In this document: piece after piece, positions 1-9,573 of the stretch | Numbering within the stretch: position 1 is the first letter of the stretch | Layout of the letters: the number at the start of each line of letters is the position of its first letter | NCBI RefSeq assembly: GCF_002159735.1 | Contig: NZ_NFJF01000002.1 | Coordinates: 336,770-400,769, forward strand | Reading direction: 5' to 3' | Length of the DNA: 64,000 nt | Source: Olsenella sp. An270 | Lineage (GTDB): Bacteria > Actinomycetota > Coriobacteriia > Coriobacteriales > Atopobiaceae | The notes under the pieces: model-generated | Database searches by the model: none | Seen by the model: only the letters and a program-made list of their open reading frames with translations | What the model was told of the DNA's origin: nothing | Position numbers and translations under genes: made by a program

Positions 1-26
1 GGGACAACGCCGCGGCATACGCCACC

Positions 27-1835
27 GTGCGCAGAGGCGGACGCCCGGGCTCCCCGCGCCGCGGCCGCGTCGTCGCCATCGTCGTCTGCGCGGTCGTCGC
101 CCTGCTGCTCGTCGTGGGCGGGACGGTCGGCTTCATGCTGTACCGCTCCGCCATGACGGTGAAGGCGAGCGCCGCGACCATCATGGACCAGGTCGACCCG
201 CTCAAGGAGAGCCTCAAGTCGGGCGACGAGGCGGCGCTCAGCAACGCCGTGAGCACCATCGTCTCCGAGACCGACACCATCCAGCGCGAGGTGAGCGCCC
301 CGCTGTGGACCGTCGCATCCTTCATCCCCGTCATCGGCGAGGACGTGAGGTCGGTCCAGACCCTGGGGACCGTCGCCTCCGACCTCGTCAACGAGGCGCT
401 CGTCCCGATCACCGACGACCTCGCGGGCGTGCAGCTCTCGTCGCTCTTCCAGGACGGCGTCGTCAACGTCGAGCTCATCCAGGAGGTCTCCGGCTCGCTG
501 GGAGACGCGCTGCCGGTCATCCAGTCCTCCGTGGACGCCATCTCCGCGCTTCCCGAGGCCCACATCCCCCAGCTGAGGGAGGTCCTCGACCGCGTGCAGG
601 GGCCCGTGTCCGAGGCGGGCGGCGTCATCGAGCAGGTCAAGCCCATGATCGACCTGCTGCCCCAGATGCTCGGGGCGGACGGCCAGACGCGCACCTACCT
701 CATCGTGGCCCAGAACAACGCCGAGCTCCGCTCCACGGGAGGCCTCCCCGGCTCCTGGGGCACCATCACCGTGACCGACGGCGCCATCTCCATGGGCGGG
801 GACTTCCACACGGTCCTGCACAAGGACGGCCTGCGCGCCTCCGCCACCGACGAGGAGATCAGCTACGTCTGCGCGACCATCCACACCGATCCCGCGCAGA
901 TGAACTTCACCCCCGACTTCACCCGCGTGGGTACCCTCGCGCGTGAGTACTGGGAGCAGGTCGGCAACGGCTCGGTCGACGGCGTCATCGCGATCGACCC
1001 GGTCTTCCTGCAGCGTCTGCTTGCCCTCACCGGCGGCTTCACCGTGGCCGACGGCACCGTCGTGGACGGGTCCAACGCGGCGAGCATTCTGCTCAACGGC
1101 GCCTACAAGGCGATCGGCGACGACGGCGACGCCCAGGACGCGTTCTTCGCCAGCGTCGCCGCGCAGGCGTTCGACCACGTCATGAACAACCTCGGCGGCG
1201 TCGACATGACCGCGCTGCTCGACGTCATCCAGGCGTCCGGCGAGGACGGCCGACTCCTCGTGTGGATGGCCAACGAGGACGAGGAGGCCCTCATGGACCA
1301 GCTGGGGCTCTCGGGCGCGCTCGAGGACGACCCCGCGACGCCCGAGCTCGGCGTCTACCTCAACGACAGCACCGTCAGCAAGATCAGCTGGTACGCCTCG
1401 ACGAGCACGGTCGTGGGGGAGGGCGTGACCAACGCCGACGGCACGACCACCTATGACGTCACCACCACGCTCTCCAACACCATCACGCCCGAGGAGGCGC
1501 AGAGCGTGCCGCGCTACATCTCCGGCTACAACCCGCAGAAGCGCGACGTCACCGACATGCTCGTCTACCTCTACGTCTACGCCCCGGCGGGCGGCAGCAT
1601 CTCCAACTACGCCGTGAGCGAGGGCGGCATTGTCGACGGCATGTCGCCGATCGACTGCACCGTCTACGGGCGCCAGGTGATCAACTCCTTCGTCCACGCC
1701 CGGGCTGGGGAGACGGTGACGATCACCTATCAGGTGACCGTCCCGGCGGGCGCCACCGAGCCGCTCTCCGTCCGCACGACGCCGCTCGGCCAGGAGTCCC
1801 TGATGAGCGTCCAGGAGCCCGGCGCGCAGCAGTAG
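27..1835 (+). CDS. DUF4012 membrane-anchored protein, probably 5'-truncated by the window edge
   Basis: The reading frame stays open from base 3. The first usable start inside the window is the GTG at 27, which has no Shine-Dalgarno sequence before it, so the true start probably lies upstream. About 14 basic residues precede one hydrophobic segment (roughly residues 16-42), and the rest is predicted extracellular. The central part, with LIVAQNNAELRSTGG around residue 228, is the hallmark of the DUF4012 family found in many Actinobacteria. No catalytic function is known for that family. The C-terminal third looks like a beta-rich adhesive or wall-associated domain. It ends in a strong terminator, so it is the last gene of its transcript. 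Family call good, function unknown. Confidence 0.75.
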   Translation: MRRGGRPGSPRRGRVVAIVVCAVVALLLVVGGTVGFMLYRSAMTVKASAATIMDQVDPLKESLKSGDEAALSNAVSTIVSETDTIQREVSAPLWTVASFIPVIGEDVRSVQTLGTVASDLVNEALVPITDDLAGVQLSSLFQDGVVNVELIQEVSGSLGDALPVIQSSVDAISALPEAHIPQLREVLDRVQGPVSEAGGVIEQVKPMIDLLPQMLGADGQTRTYLIVAQNNAELRSTGGLPGSWGTITVTDGAISMGGDFHTVLHKDGLRASATDEEISYVCATIHTDPAQMNFTPDFTRVGTLAREYWEQVGNGSVDGVIAIDPVFLQRLLALTGGFTVADGTVVDGSNAASILLNGAYKAIGDDGDAQDAFFASVAAQAFDHVMNNLGGVDMTALLDVIQASGEDGRLLVWMANEDEEALMDQLGLSGALEDDPATPELGVYLNDSTVSKISWYASTSTVVGEGVTNADGTTTYDVTTTLSNTITPEEAQSVPRYISGYNPQKRDVTDMLVYLYVYAPAGGSISNYAVSEGGIVDGMSPIDCTVYGRQVINSFVHARAGETVTITYQVTVPAGATEPLSVRTTPLGQESLMSVQEPGAQQ

Positions 1836-1862
1836 CGTCCCGCCGGCTTCGCTTCGACCCGA

Positions 1863-1892
1863 GGAGGGCCGCCCTGGCGCGGCCCTCCTTTT
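1863..1892 (+). terminator. Rho-independent terminator after the DUF4012 gene
   Basis: A 10-bp GC stem (GGAGGGCCGC with GCGGCCCTCC) and a short loop are followed by TTTT. It starts 28 bases after the stop codon. Confidence 0.85.
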
Positions 1893-2011
1893 GGTATGTG
1901 AGAATTCGGTTTACTCCTACCTCGGCGACCTCGCCTGAGGTAACGTTACGCACGATATGGTCAGTCCACGGTCCCGAATCGAGACATCACCGAGCCACTG
2001 GAGGATAGTCG

Positions 2012-3670
2012 ATGACCAAGTCCCGAACCATCACCCGTCGCGACGCCCTGGCCTGCTCCACCCTCGCCGCCGGCGCCGTCGCCCTTGCGGGCGCCACCCC
2101 CGCCGGCGCGGAGGAGCCTGGGAGCGTCCTGTCCGCCGACGTCGTCGACTACCTCTACATCGACAGCGCCTCGCTCGGCTTTGGTGAGGAGCAGCACGTC
2201 GTCGCCGCCCTGAGGGACCGCTCCGGCTTCAGCGCCGCGACGCTCTCCCTGCTCAACGTCGACACGGGGGCACAGCGTGACGTCGCACTCTCCAAGACGG
2301 TCGACAACACGCTGCTCTTCTCGCTCAACGTTGACGGCGAGGGCACCTACTACGTCCAGACGCTCTCCCTCACGGACGCCTCCGGCTCCCTCGTCGTGGA
2401 CTTCTCCGACGCCGACGCCTCCGTCCGCTCCTTCGAGGTGAGCGCCGCCTCCGCCGCGCCCATGCTGCTGAACGCGGACGGCGCCGATGAGGACGTCGCG
2501 TTCGAGGTGTACGGCTCCGACTCCGAGGGCGAGCTGGTGAGCGCCGCATCGATTGAGGACGCCGCGGCCGTGGCCGTCTCCTCCGTGGACGCCGAGCCCC
2601 AGGCGCGGGGCACGGGCGTCGTGGTGGCGCTCGACCCCGGCCACGTGGGCGCCAGCTCCGGAGCCTCCGGCAACGGCCTGCGCGAGGAGGAGATCACCTG
2701 GAAGATCGCCCAGTACTGCCGCTCGGAGCTCGACACCTACGAGGGCGTCTCATCCTTCTTCACGGTGACGCCGAGCGAGAGCATCGGCACGGGCAGGACC
2801 GAGCTCAAGACCCGCGTGAGCAGGGCAAAGAGCGGCGGTGCCGACGTGCTGGTGAGCCTGCACATCAACTCGACCGGCAACGGCAGCGCCTATGGCGCGG
2901 AGGTCTACTACCCCTACAACGGGAGCTACAACAACTCCACGCACGCCGTCGGCAAGGCCCTCGCCGACAAGATCGTCGTCCAGCTGGAGGCCCTCGGCCT
3001 CTACAACCGCGGGACCAAGATCAGGGTCATCAACGGCGACGACGACTATGCCTATGCGGACGGCAGCGATGGCGACTACTACGGCATCATCCGCTACGCG
3101 CGCCAGGAGAACCTGCCCGCCATCATCGTGGAGCACGCCTTCATCGACAACAGGAGCGACGCCGCCAACTTCCTGAACTCGCCCGAGAAGCTCAGGCGGC
3201 TCGGCGTGGCGGACGCTGCGGGCATCGCCAACTACTTCGGCCTCTCCAAGGCCGGGGCCTCCGACGGCACGATGTACCGCCTCTACAACCCCAACAGCGG
3301 CGAGCACTTCTACACCGCGAGCTCCGGCGAGCGGGACAACCTGATCGCGGCGGGCTGGAACTACGAGGGCGTGGGCTGGACGGCCCCGACGAGCTCGAAC
3401 ACCCCGGTCTACCGCCTCTACAACCCCAACGCCGGGGACCACCACTACACCACGAGCGACTACGAGCGCGACAGCCTGGTCAAGGCCGGCTGGCGCTACG
3501 AGGGCGTCGGCTGGTACTCCGACGACGCGAAGTCCGTCCCCCTCTACCGTCAGTACAACCCCAACGCGCGGTCCGGCACGCACAACTACACCACGAGTAC
3601 CTACGAGCGCGACAGCCTGATCAAGGCGGGCTGGCGCGACGAGGGCATCGGCTGGTACGCCCTCTCGTAG
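2012..3670 (+). CDS. Secreted N-acetylmuramoyl-L-alanine amidase (Amidase_3) with C-terminal DUF5648 repeats
   Basis: The N-terminus has a twin-arginine-like signal (TRRDAL followed by an Ala-rich hydrophobic run, cleavage near residue 35), so export of a folded enzyme is likely. Residues about 35-200 are an uncharacterised extracellular region. The Amidase_3 domain starts near residue 203 with ALDPGH and continues through the acidic LREEE, SLHINS near residue 284 and VEHAFIDN near 374. These supply the zinc-binding His/Glu/His set and the catalytic Glu of amidases that cut the bond between MurNAc and the stem peptide. Residues about 422-552 are three DUF5648 units (YRLYNPN...E/D-H-YT...GW), also found in the next two genes and probably a surface- or wall-binding module. 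The start ATG follows a GGAGGATAG Shine-Dalgarno sequence. Confidence 0.9.
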   Translation: MTKSRTITRRDALACSTLAAGAVALAGATPAGAEEPGSVLSADVVDYLYIDSASLGFGEEQHVVAALRDRSGFSAATLSLLNVDTGAQRDVALSKTVDNTLLFSLNVDGEGTYYVQTLSLTDASGSLVVDFSDADASVRSFEVSAASAAPMLLNADGADEDVAFEVYGSDSEGELVSAASIEDAAAVAVSSVDAEPQARGTGVVVALDPGHVGASSGASGNGLREEEITWKIAQYCRSELDTYEGVSSFFTVTPSESIGTGRTELKTRVSRAKSGGADVLVSLHINSTGNGSAYGAEVYYPYNGSYNNSTHAVGKALADKIVVQLEALGLYNRGTKIRVINGDDDYAYADGSDGDYYGIIRYARQENLPAIIVEHAFIDNRSDAANFLNSPEKLRRLGVADAAGIANYFGLSKAGASDGTMYRLYNPNSGEHFYTASSGERDNLIAAGWNYEGVGWTAPTSSNTPVYRLYNPNAGDHHYTTSDYERDSLVKAGWRYEGVGWYSDDAKSVPLYRQYNPNARSGTHNYTTSTYERDSLIKAGWRDEGIGWYALS

Positions 3671-3694
3671 CACGACGACAGATTGGAACCGTAT

Positions 3695-4795
3695 ATGACG
3701 CGCTCCCACCGACTGCGCAGCCTCGCGCTCTCCGCCCTGCTCGCGTTCTCCGTCGCCGTGACGGCCTCGCCCGTCTGCGCCGTCGCCGAGGAGGCCACCG
3801 AGGGCACGGGGCAGGCTGCGATGTACCGTCTCTACAACCCCAACAGCGGCGAGCACTTCTACACCGCTAACAACTACGAGGCGGAGTTCCTCGTCGACGA
3901 GGGCTGGGACTACGAGGGCGTGGGCTGGATGGCCCCGACCACGTCGAGCACCCCGGTCTACCGCCTCTACAACCCCAACGCCGGAGACCACCACTACACC
4001 ACCTCGGTCGCCGAGCGCGACCACCTCAAGTCCGTGGGCTGGCGCGACGAGGGAATCGGCTGGTACTCCGACGACGCCAAGACCGTGGCGCTGCTGCGCC
4101 AGTACAACCCCAACGCGGCCGCGGGCGCCCACAACTTCACCACGAGCGAGTTCGAGAGGGACAGCCTCGTCAAGGCGGGCTGGCGCGACGAGGGAATCGG
4201 CTGGTACGGCTGCGGCACGGGCGAGGAGGACCCCTACAAGGGCGTCCTCACGCGCACGCCCATCATGGGGAAGTCCACCGCGACGGTCGACCAGATGGTC
4301 GCCTACTACAACCGCACCGGTAAGACCTATCCCTCCGACGTGTACGCGCGCTACGGCGCGGCAGACATCCGCGCGTTCTGCACCATCCTGGTCGAGGAGG
4401 CGAACGCCGAGGGGATCAACGCGGAGGTGCTCTTCGCCCAGGCGATGCACGAGACCGGCAACCTGCAGTTCGGCGGTCAGGTGAGCGCCGAGCAGTGCAA
4501 CTTCGGCGGTCTCGGCGCCACCAACGGCGGCGCGGCCGGGGCCGACTTCAGGCAGGTCGCCGAGGAGCACGGCTACGAGGAGTCCGACAGCGTCCGCATC
4601 GGCCTGCGCGCGCAGGTGCAGCACCTCAAGGCGTACGCGACCAAGGGCCCGCTCAACAACGAGTGCGTCGACCCGCGCTTCGGCCTGGTCCCTCGTGGCG
4701 TCGCTCCGTACGTCGAGCTTCTCGCCGGCAGGTGGGCGGTCCCCGGGGACGGCTACGGGAAGGCGCTCGTCACCATCATGGAGAAGGTCGCCTAG
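3695..4795 (+). CDS. Secreted glucosaminidase-like peptidoglycan hydrolase with N-terminal DUF5648 repeats
   Basis: I start at the ATG at 3695 (MTRSHRLRSLAL), because that gives a clean Sec signal peptide of about 34 residues. A TTG 12 bases upstream is possible. Three DUF5648 units occupy about residues 40-170. The remainder is a mannosyl-glycoprotein endo-beta-N-acetylglucosaminidase (LytG/FlgJ-like) domain, with AQAMHETGNLQFGG carrying the probable catalytic Glu and RIGLRAQVQHLKAYAT further on. It should cut the glycan strand, complementing the amidase 24 bases upstream. The repeat module is at the N-terminus here but at the C-terminus in the amidase, so domain order was shuffled during duplication. 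Length 366 aa. Confidence 0.87.
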   Translation: MTRSHRLRSLALSALLAFSVAVTASPVCAVAEEATEGTGQAAMYRLYNPNSGEHFYTANNYEAEFLVDEGWDYEGVGWMAPTTSSTPVYRLYNPNAGDHHYTTSVAERDHLKSVGWRDEGIGWYSDDAKTVALLRQYNPNAAAGAHNFTTSEFERDSLVKAGWRDEGIGWYGCGTGEEDPYKGVLTRTPIMGKSTATVDQMVAYYNRTGKTYPSDVYARYGAADIRAFCTILVEEANAEGINAEVLFAQAMHETGNLQFGGQVSAEQCNFGGLGATNGGAAGADFRQVAEEHGYEESDSVRIGLRAQVQHLKAYATKGPLNNECVDPRFGLVPRGVAPYVELLAGRWAVPGDGYGKALVTIMEKVA

Positions 4796-4816
4796 CTGCG
4801 ATCTCATCGATCAATC

Positions 4817-4846
4817 GGGGGCGCGTCCGGAACCGGGCGCGCCCCC
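4817..4846 (+). terminator. GC-rich hairpin, possible weak terminator
   Basis: GGGGGCGCG pairs with CGCGCCCCC across a loop containing GGAA. No T-run follows, so this may only be a stabilising 3' hairpin between the second and third hydrolase genes. Confidence 0.4.
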
Positions 4847-4937
4847 TGTGATTGTGAGGAGGGCGCTCTTCTCGGCGACACGACGACGACTCTCGTGGTA
4901 CAGTCAAACGGTTTGCCAATTGATAGATGGGAAGAGC

Positions 4938-7178
4938 ATGAGAAACCGCATCGCTGTCGTGGCCGTCTGTCTTTCTCTCGTCCTCGCCGCCGCGCTCGCC
5001 CCCCTCGGCGTCAGCGCCGAGGCGACGGAGCCCGAGGCCGAGTCCGAGGAGGCGGTCGTCGAGGTCGCGGATACCCCGTCGCAGGACGTCGTCACCGACG
5101 ACGATCCCCCTCAGACCGACGAGGTCCCCGACTCCGGCGCCGATCAGGAGGAGGGGGACTCCGCCGACGACTCCGGCTCCCAGGGGCAGGGCGCCGAGAC
5201 CGGCGAAGGGGATGAGGAGGGAGAAGCGCCCGCCGACGAGACGGGCGACCCGACGGAGGGCTCCGACGACGAGACGGGCGAGCCGGAGGAGGCCCCCGCC
5301 GAGGTGTCGACGCTCTCCGCGGACCCCGAGCCTCGCGCCGCCACGTCCATGAAGCCGATGTACCGCCTCTACAACCCCAACAGCGGCGAGCACTTCTACA
5401 CCGCGAGCAACTACGAGGCCCGGAGCCTGGTCTCGGCCGGCTGGCGCTACGAGGGCGTGGGCTGGATGGCCCCGGCCACGTCGAGCACCCCGGTCTACCG
5501 CCTCTACAACCCCAACGCCGGGGACCACCACTACACCACGAGCGCCTACGAGCGCGACCACCTCAAGTCCGTGGGCTGGCGCGACGAGGGAATCGGCTGG
5601 TACTCGGACGACGCCAAGACCGTGCCGCTGCTGCGCCAGTACAACCCCAACGCCCGCGCGGGCGCCCACAACTTCACGGCGAGCACCTACGAGCGCGACA
5701 GCCTCGTCAAGGCGGGCTGGCGCGACGAGGGCATCGGCTGGTACGGCAGCGGGTCGGCCGGCGACGATCCCGCCCACGGTCTGCTCACGCGCACCCCCAT
5801 CGTGGGCGACTCCACGGCGAGCGCCTCCACGATGGCCGCCTACTTCAAGGCGATGGGCCGCTCCTACCCCTCCGACGTCTACTCGGCGTACGGTGCCGGC
5901 AGCATCGATGACTTCTGCCGCATCCTCGAGGAGGAGGCGAAGGCGGAGGGCGTCAACCCCGCCGTCGTGTTTGCCCAGGCCATGGTCGAGACCAATAACC
6001 TCAGGTTTGGCGGTCGGGTGAGCGCCGCGCAGTGCAACTTCGCGAGCCTGGGTGTTACGGGCGACAACGCACGGGGAACGGACTTCTCCTCCTACGGCTC
6101 CGACGCGGTGAGGATGGGGCTGCGCGCCCAGGTGCAGCACCTCAAGGCCTACGCCACGGACGCACCGCTCAAGAACGCCTGCGTCGACGCGGGCTACGAC
6201 GCCGTGCCCAAGGGCAGCGCCGCCTACGTCGAGCTCTTGGGCTCCGGGGTCTGGTCCGGCGACTCGGGATACGCCTCCAAGATCGTGAAGATTCTCGACG
6301 CCTACGCGCCCACGTTCGTGACGAGCTCCGAGAAGTCCTACAGCGCCGTGTACAACTACGAGTTCTACCGTACCAAGTACCCCGACATCGCCGCCGCCTT
6401 CGGGGACGACAGGGCGGCGACGCTCAACCACTTCCTGACGCTGGGCGTCAGGGAGCGGCGCCAGGCCTGCGCGACCTTCTCGGTCCAGTCGTACTACAAC
6501 CAGTACGAGGACGTGCGCCGGGCGTACGGCACGAACATGCTGGCGATCTGCCGGCACTACATCCAGTACGGCAAGTCCGAGGGGCGCGCCGGGACGGGCT
6601 GCTCGACCCTCCAGGGCTCGTGGCAGTACCACAACGTCGCCTGGGCCGGCCAGCCCAACGGCTACTGGTGCGGCCCCGCCTCCGGCTACATGATCCTGCG
6701 CAACGTCGGGGCCAACACCTCCGCGAGCGGGACGCCGCTCACGATGGGCAACGTCGCGAGCTACATGGGCACCACGACGAGCGGCACCAGCTTCGCCAAC
6801 CGCGCCTTCGCCAACGGCATGAACAACTGGCTCGGCAAGAGCGTCTACACGACGGTCCACACCCCGTCCTACTCGACGGTGCGCGCTGCGATTCTGGACT
6901 CCTACAACAACGGCTACGCCTCAGCGGTCGACACGCAGGAGCGTCGCGGCGGCCCGCACCTCAACGGGCACAGCAACAGCACCTTCTCCCACATCATGGT
7001 CGTCGACGCCTACAACCTGAGCAGCGACACGGCGACGATTGTCGATCCCGGCGCGGGCACGATCTGGGGCGCCTCGGCGCAGAAGTTCAGCGTCAACCTC
7101 AACTATCTCGTGACCCAGTTCATGCAGAAGGAAGTCTTCTTCGACCGCGAGCACATCGGCCTTCACTACGCCCGTTAG
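4938..7178 (+). CDS. Large secreted hydrolase: DUF5648 repeats, glucosaminidase and C39-like cysteine peptidase
   Basis: The ATG at 4938 begins a Sec signal peptide (MRNRIAVVAVCLSLVLAAAL). An acidic, low-complexity linker of about 100 residues (Glu/Asp/Gly/Ser/Pro) follows, then three DUF5648 units (about 136-270) and a glucosaminidase domain (about 285-455, with FAQAMVETNNLRFGG) paralogous to the preceding gene. Next are two short repeats of the type YxxxFYRTKYPDIAAAFG...HFLTLGVRE (about 465-550). The C-terminal 190 residues resemble the C39-like cysteine peptidase fold: Cys in WCGPASGYMIL near residue 577, His in FSHIMVVDAY and a following Asp. It could cut both glycan and peptide parts of the wall, or process surface proteins. 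The 746-aa length makes it the largest of the cluster. Confidence 0.85.
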   Translation: MRNRIAVVAVCLSLVLAAALAPLGVSAEATEPEAESEEAVVEVADTPSQDVVTDDDPPQTDEVPDSGADQEEGDSADDSGSQGQGAETGEGDEEGEAPADETGDPTEGSDDETGEPEEAPAEVSTLSADPEPRAATSMKPMYRLYNPNSGEHFYTASNYEARSLVSAGWRYEGVGWMAPATSSTPVYRLYNPNAGDHHYTTSAYERDHLKSVGWRDEGIGWYSDDAKTVPLLRQYNPNARAGAHNFTASTYERDSLVKAGWRDEGIGWYGSGSAGDDPAHGLLTRTPIVGDSTASASTMAAYFKAMGRSYPSDVYSAYGAGSIDDFCRILEEEAKAEGVNPAVVFAQAMVETNNLRFGGRVSAAQCNFASLGVTGDNARGTDFSSYGSDAVRMGLRAQVQHLKAYATDAPLKNACVDAGYDAVPKGSAAYVELLGSGVWSGDSGYASKIVKILDAYAPTFVTSSEKSYSAVYNYEFYRTKYPDIAAAFGDDRAATLNHFLTLGVRERRQACATFSVQSYYNQYEDVRRAYGTNMLAICRHYIQYGKSEGRAGTGCSTLQGSWQYHNVAWAGQPNGYWCGPASGYMILRNVGANTSASGTPLTMGNVASYMGTTTSGTSFANRAFANGMNNWLGKSVYTTVHTPSYSTVRAAILDSYNNGYASAVDTQERRGGPHLNGHSNSTFSHIMVVDAYNLSSDTATIVDPGAGTIWGASAQKFSVNLNYLVTQFMQKEVFFDREHIGLHYAR

Positions 7179-7187
7179 GAGGCGCGC

Positions 7188-8495
7188 ATGCCCAGGCACT
7201 TCACCGATGACGAGGGGACCGCGCGGCACCGGCGTGCCCTGATTGCGGTCCTGGTCGCCGTGCTCGCGCTGGCGTGCGTCGGCGTCGGCGCCCTTCTCGC
7301 CCTGCACGGCGGCCAGCAGGGAGAGGAGGCGCCGGTCGAGGAGCCGGACGACGCGGTACCGGAGCCCGAGACTGACGACGTCCCCACCGAGCAGCCCGCC
7401 GCGGACCTGCCCTTCTCGCTCGACGGCGTGACCGCGGACGCTCCCCTCGTGGAGGCCGCCGACGCGGCCCGGCCCGCGGAGCTGGCGGGGGAGTGGACGT
7501 TCGGCGGCGACTACGCCCAGATCGGCTCGTATCCGCTCGACGGGCGGACCGTGTTCGGTTCCGCGACCGACACGCCCGACGACATCTCGAGCTACCGCGC
7601 CGCGCTCATCTCGCCGGACGGGGTGACCTACCTCGAGGACCGGCAGACGGACGAGGCCTACTTCGAGCCGCAGGACGGGACGGGGACCGCGGAGCGCCTG
7701 GTGTGGCGCTCGTCCGAGCTCACGCTCCTTCCCGCCTCGACCTCGGACAACTGGCGTGTCCAGACCTGGGACGCCGCCTCCGGTGAGACGGTCGTCCTCG
7801 GGAGCGCCGAGCTGCTCAACGGAACGCCCGACACCCCCGCCGTCGGCGGGGAGGTCGTCCCCACCTGCAACGAGACGCACGCGTTCTTCTCGTCGTGCCT
7901 CGCGGAGGGCGACTCCTGGTCTCCCGCCGTGCTCGCGTTCGACCTGTCGAAGGCCGAGCAGAAGGGCGAGGTCATCGGCACCGGCAACTACCCCGCGGCG
8001 ATCGAGGGCGGGGCTCTGTGGGCCTCTGCGCAGGTCCAGGCGGGTGACGGCACGCTCTTCGGCTCGCTCGAGCAGTGGGACGGCGGCGATTCGGAGAGCG
8101 TCTTCTCCGTGACGTCCGACGACGGTTCCTGGGGTATCTCGGGGGTCTGGGCGAGCGACGGCCGCCGCGTGGTGAGCTTCTCCTCCACCGACTCCTCCCA
8201 GGGAAGCTACATCGGGATTTGGGACGAGGGCTTCGAGTCCTGCCTGGCGTGGGTCCGGACGCCCGCCTCGAGGGTCATCGCGTCCGTGAACGAGGGCTGG
8301 GTCGTCTGGGGCGCCGGCTCCGAGCTGGACAACCCGGGGATGTACGCCTTCGGCTTCGCCGACGGCACGATGCTGGACCTGGGCTCCTCCGTCGGCTATT
8401 CGCGGCCGCTGATCGCGAGCGACAGCAACGCCGTGATCGTGCCCGAGTGCGACGGGCAGAACGCCGCGGTGTTCCACGTCGGCGAGCTCGGCTGA
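7188..8495 (+). CDS. Uncharacterised membrane-anchored extracellular protein
   Basis: It starts 10 bases after the large hydrolase with a GGAGG Shine-Dalgarno sequence, so the two are probably co-transcribed. A basic N-terminus precedes one hydrophobic segment (about residues 17-40) containing a Cys (LACVGVG) not placed as a convincing lipobox. An acidic Pro/Glu linker follows, then about 350 residues rich in W, G and short beta-strand patterns that could form a beta-propeller. I recognise no catalytic motif and do not assign a family. Its position suggests a wall-associated partner or accessory of the hydrolases. The function is unknown. Confidence 0.8.
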   Translation: MPRHFTDDEGTARHRRALIAVLVAVLALACVGVGALLALHGGQQGEEAPVEEPDDAVPEPETDDVPTEQPAADLPFSLDGVTADAPLVEAADAARPAELAGEWTFGGDYAQIGSYPLDGRTVFGSATDTPDDISSYRAALISPDGVTYLEDRQTDEAYFEPQDGTGTAERLVWRSSELTLLPASTSDNWRVQTWDAASGETVVLGSAELLNGTPDTPAVGGEVVPTCNETHAFFSSCLAEGDSWSPAVLAFDLSKAEQKGEVIGTGNYPAAIEGGALWASAQVQAGDGTLFGSLEQWDGGDSESVFSVTSDDGSWGISGVWASDGRRVVSFSSTDSSQGSYIGIWDEGFESCLAWVRTPASRVIASVNEGWVVWGAGSELDNPGMYAFGFADGTMLDLGSSVGYSRPLIASDSNAVIVPECDGQNAAVFHVGELG

Positions 8496-8665
8496 TCGTC
8501 CTCGACGCTCGTCCTTCTCGCCCCACCGGCGCCGAATCGCCCCCCAGCGGATTGTCGCGTCTGAGCGAGACGTTTCGGGGTAACATATCCCTCGTGGCAA
8601 TCGCCACGGGTATCGCGCGCAAGCGCAGCTTTTGCCCCGCGGGGCGTATGAAAGAAAGGCACGAC

Positions 8666-8869
8666 ATGGCACAGGGTACTGTCAAGTGGTTCAACCCGGA
8701 CAAGGGCTACGGCTTCATCTCTCGTGAGGACGGCGACGACCTGTTCGTCCACTACTCCGAGATTCAGATGGACGGCTTCAAGACGCTGGACGAGGGCCAG
8801 GCCGTCGAGTTCGACATCACCACCGGCCAGAACGGCAAGCTCCAGGCTTCCAACGTCCGCAAGCTCTAG
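8666..8869 (+). CDS. cspA: Cold-shock domain protein
   Basis: This 67-aa protein is a single cold-shock domain. Both RNA-binding motifs are present: [12 protein letters not shown] (RNP1) and DLFVHYSEI (RNP2). It binds single-stranded RNA or DNA and acts as an RNA chaperone. The ATG at 8666 follows an AAAGAAAGG Shine-Dalgarno sequence. The 170-base leader contains GC hairpins, including GTGGCAATCGCCAC, and could be structured, as leaders of this family often are. A terminator follows directly, so it is monocistronic. Confidence 0.97.
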   Translation: MAQGTVKWFNPDKGYGFISREDGDDLFVHYSEIQMDGFKTLDEGQAVEFDITTGQNGKLQASNVRKL

Positions 8870-8893
8870 GCTCTGCGAACAAGGCGACTTGGA

Positions 8894-8923
8894 GGGGCTC
8901 GGACTCAGGTCCGGGCCCCTTTT
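8894..8923 (+). terminator. Rho-independent terminator of cspA
   Basis: An 11-bp stem (GGGGCTCGGAC with GTCCGGGCCCC, one G-T pair) and a four-base loop are followed by TTTT. Confidence 0.92.
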
Positions 8924-8960
8924 GCGTGGCTGCGTCCTTCTCGCCCGTGCCACCTTCGCC

Positions 8961-9024
8961 GAGACAGAGAAACGGCACAGAATCGCGCATTTTGGAGGCC
9001 GATTCTGTGCCGATTCTCTGTTTC
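8961..9024. repeat. Inverted repeat, family A copy 1
   Basis: Arms CAGAGAAACGGCACAGAATC and the complement of CAGAGAATCGGCACAGAATC differ at one position and are separated by about 15 bases. Two more copies of this word flank the gene at 13520-14578. It sits between the cspA terminator and the marR promoter. Confidence 0.9.
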
Positions 9025-9046
9025 GGCGCGCTTGTCTCTCGCCGCC

Positions 9047-9075
9047 TTGACAACCATCCGAAATCGGACTAATCT
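9047..9075 (+). promoter_or_regulatory. Promoter of the marR-ABC exporter operon
   Basis: A consensus -35 TTGACA (9047-9052), a 17-base spacer and a -10 TAATCT (9070-9075) precede the GTG start by 30 bases. It is one of the best sigma-70-type promoters in the window. Confidence 0.8.
9057..9068. promoter_or_regulatory. Candidate MarR operator inside the promoter spacer
   Basis: TCCGA-AA-TCGGA lies between the -35 and -10 boxes, where a bound dimeric repressor would block polymerase. Assignment to the adjacent MarR protein is inference from position. Confidence 0.45.
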
Positions 9076-9105
9076 GGCACCTCGCAACCGGGAGAAGGGG
9101 GAGAG

Positions 9106-9573
9106 GTGTCCACGCACGACCAGCTCACGAGCGCGCGAGAGATTGACGTGCTCTACCGCGAGAGCGACAAGCTCTACTACGAGCTCGCGCGCGACTGCGG
9201 TCTGTCGGAGACCGCGTACTGGATCATGTACGCGCTCGAGGTCTCCGGCGGCAGCGTCACGCAGCGCCAGATCGCCGGCGACTTCTCGTACTCCAAGCAG
9301 ACGGTCAACTCCGCGCTCAAGACGCTCGAGGCGCGCGGCCTGGTCACGCTCGCGCCCGCCGAGGACGACCGCCGCACCAAGCTCGTCTCGCTCACGCCCG
9401 CCGGCCGGGCCTTCGCCGACGAGCGCATCCGACCGGCCATCGCCGCGGAGGACCGCGCCTTCACGAGCCTCGCCCCCGCCGAGCGCGCCGAGCTCCTGCG
9501 GCTCGTGCGCGCCTATGCGAGCGCCATCGACGCAGAGATCGCGCGTCTGAGAGAGGGGAGGGCGGACGCATGA
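9106..9573 (+). CDS. MarR family transcriptional regulator
   Basis: This 155-aa winged-helix protein has the MarR pattern: an N-terminal dimerisation helix, the recognition helix region RQIAGDFSYSKQTVNSALKTLEARGLV, then the wing with EDDRRTKLVSLTPAGRAF. It begins with GTG after a GGGAGAAGGGGGAGAG stretch and overlaps the exporter gene by four bases (ATGA). It probably represses its own operon and responds to a compound pumped by the exporter. The ligand is unknown. Confidence 0.93.
   Translation: MSTHDQLTSAREIDVLYRESDKLYYELARDCGLSETAYWIMYALEVSGGSVTQRQIAGDFSYSKQTVNSALKTLEARGLVTLAPAEDDRRTKLVSLTPAGRAFADERIRPAIAAEDRAFTSLAPAERAELLRLVRAYASAIDAEIARLREGRADA

Noticed and set aside
8961..9024. Insertion sequence or MITE with target duplications
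   Set aside because: No transposase gene is present and I could not see clear direct target duplications around the repeats, so they are listed as repeats only.
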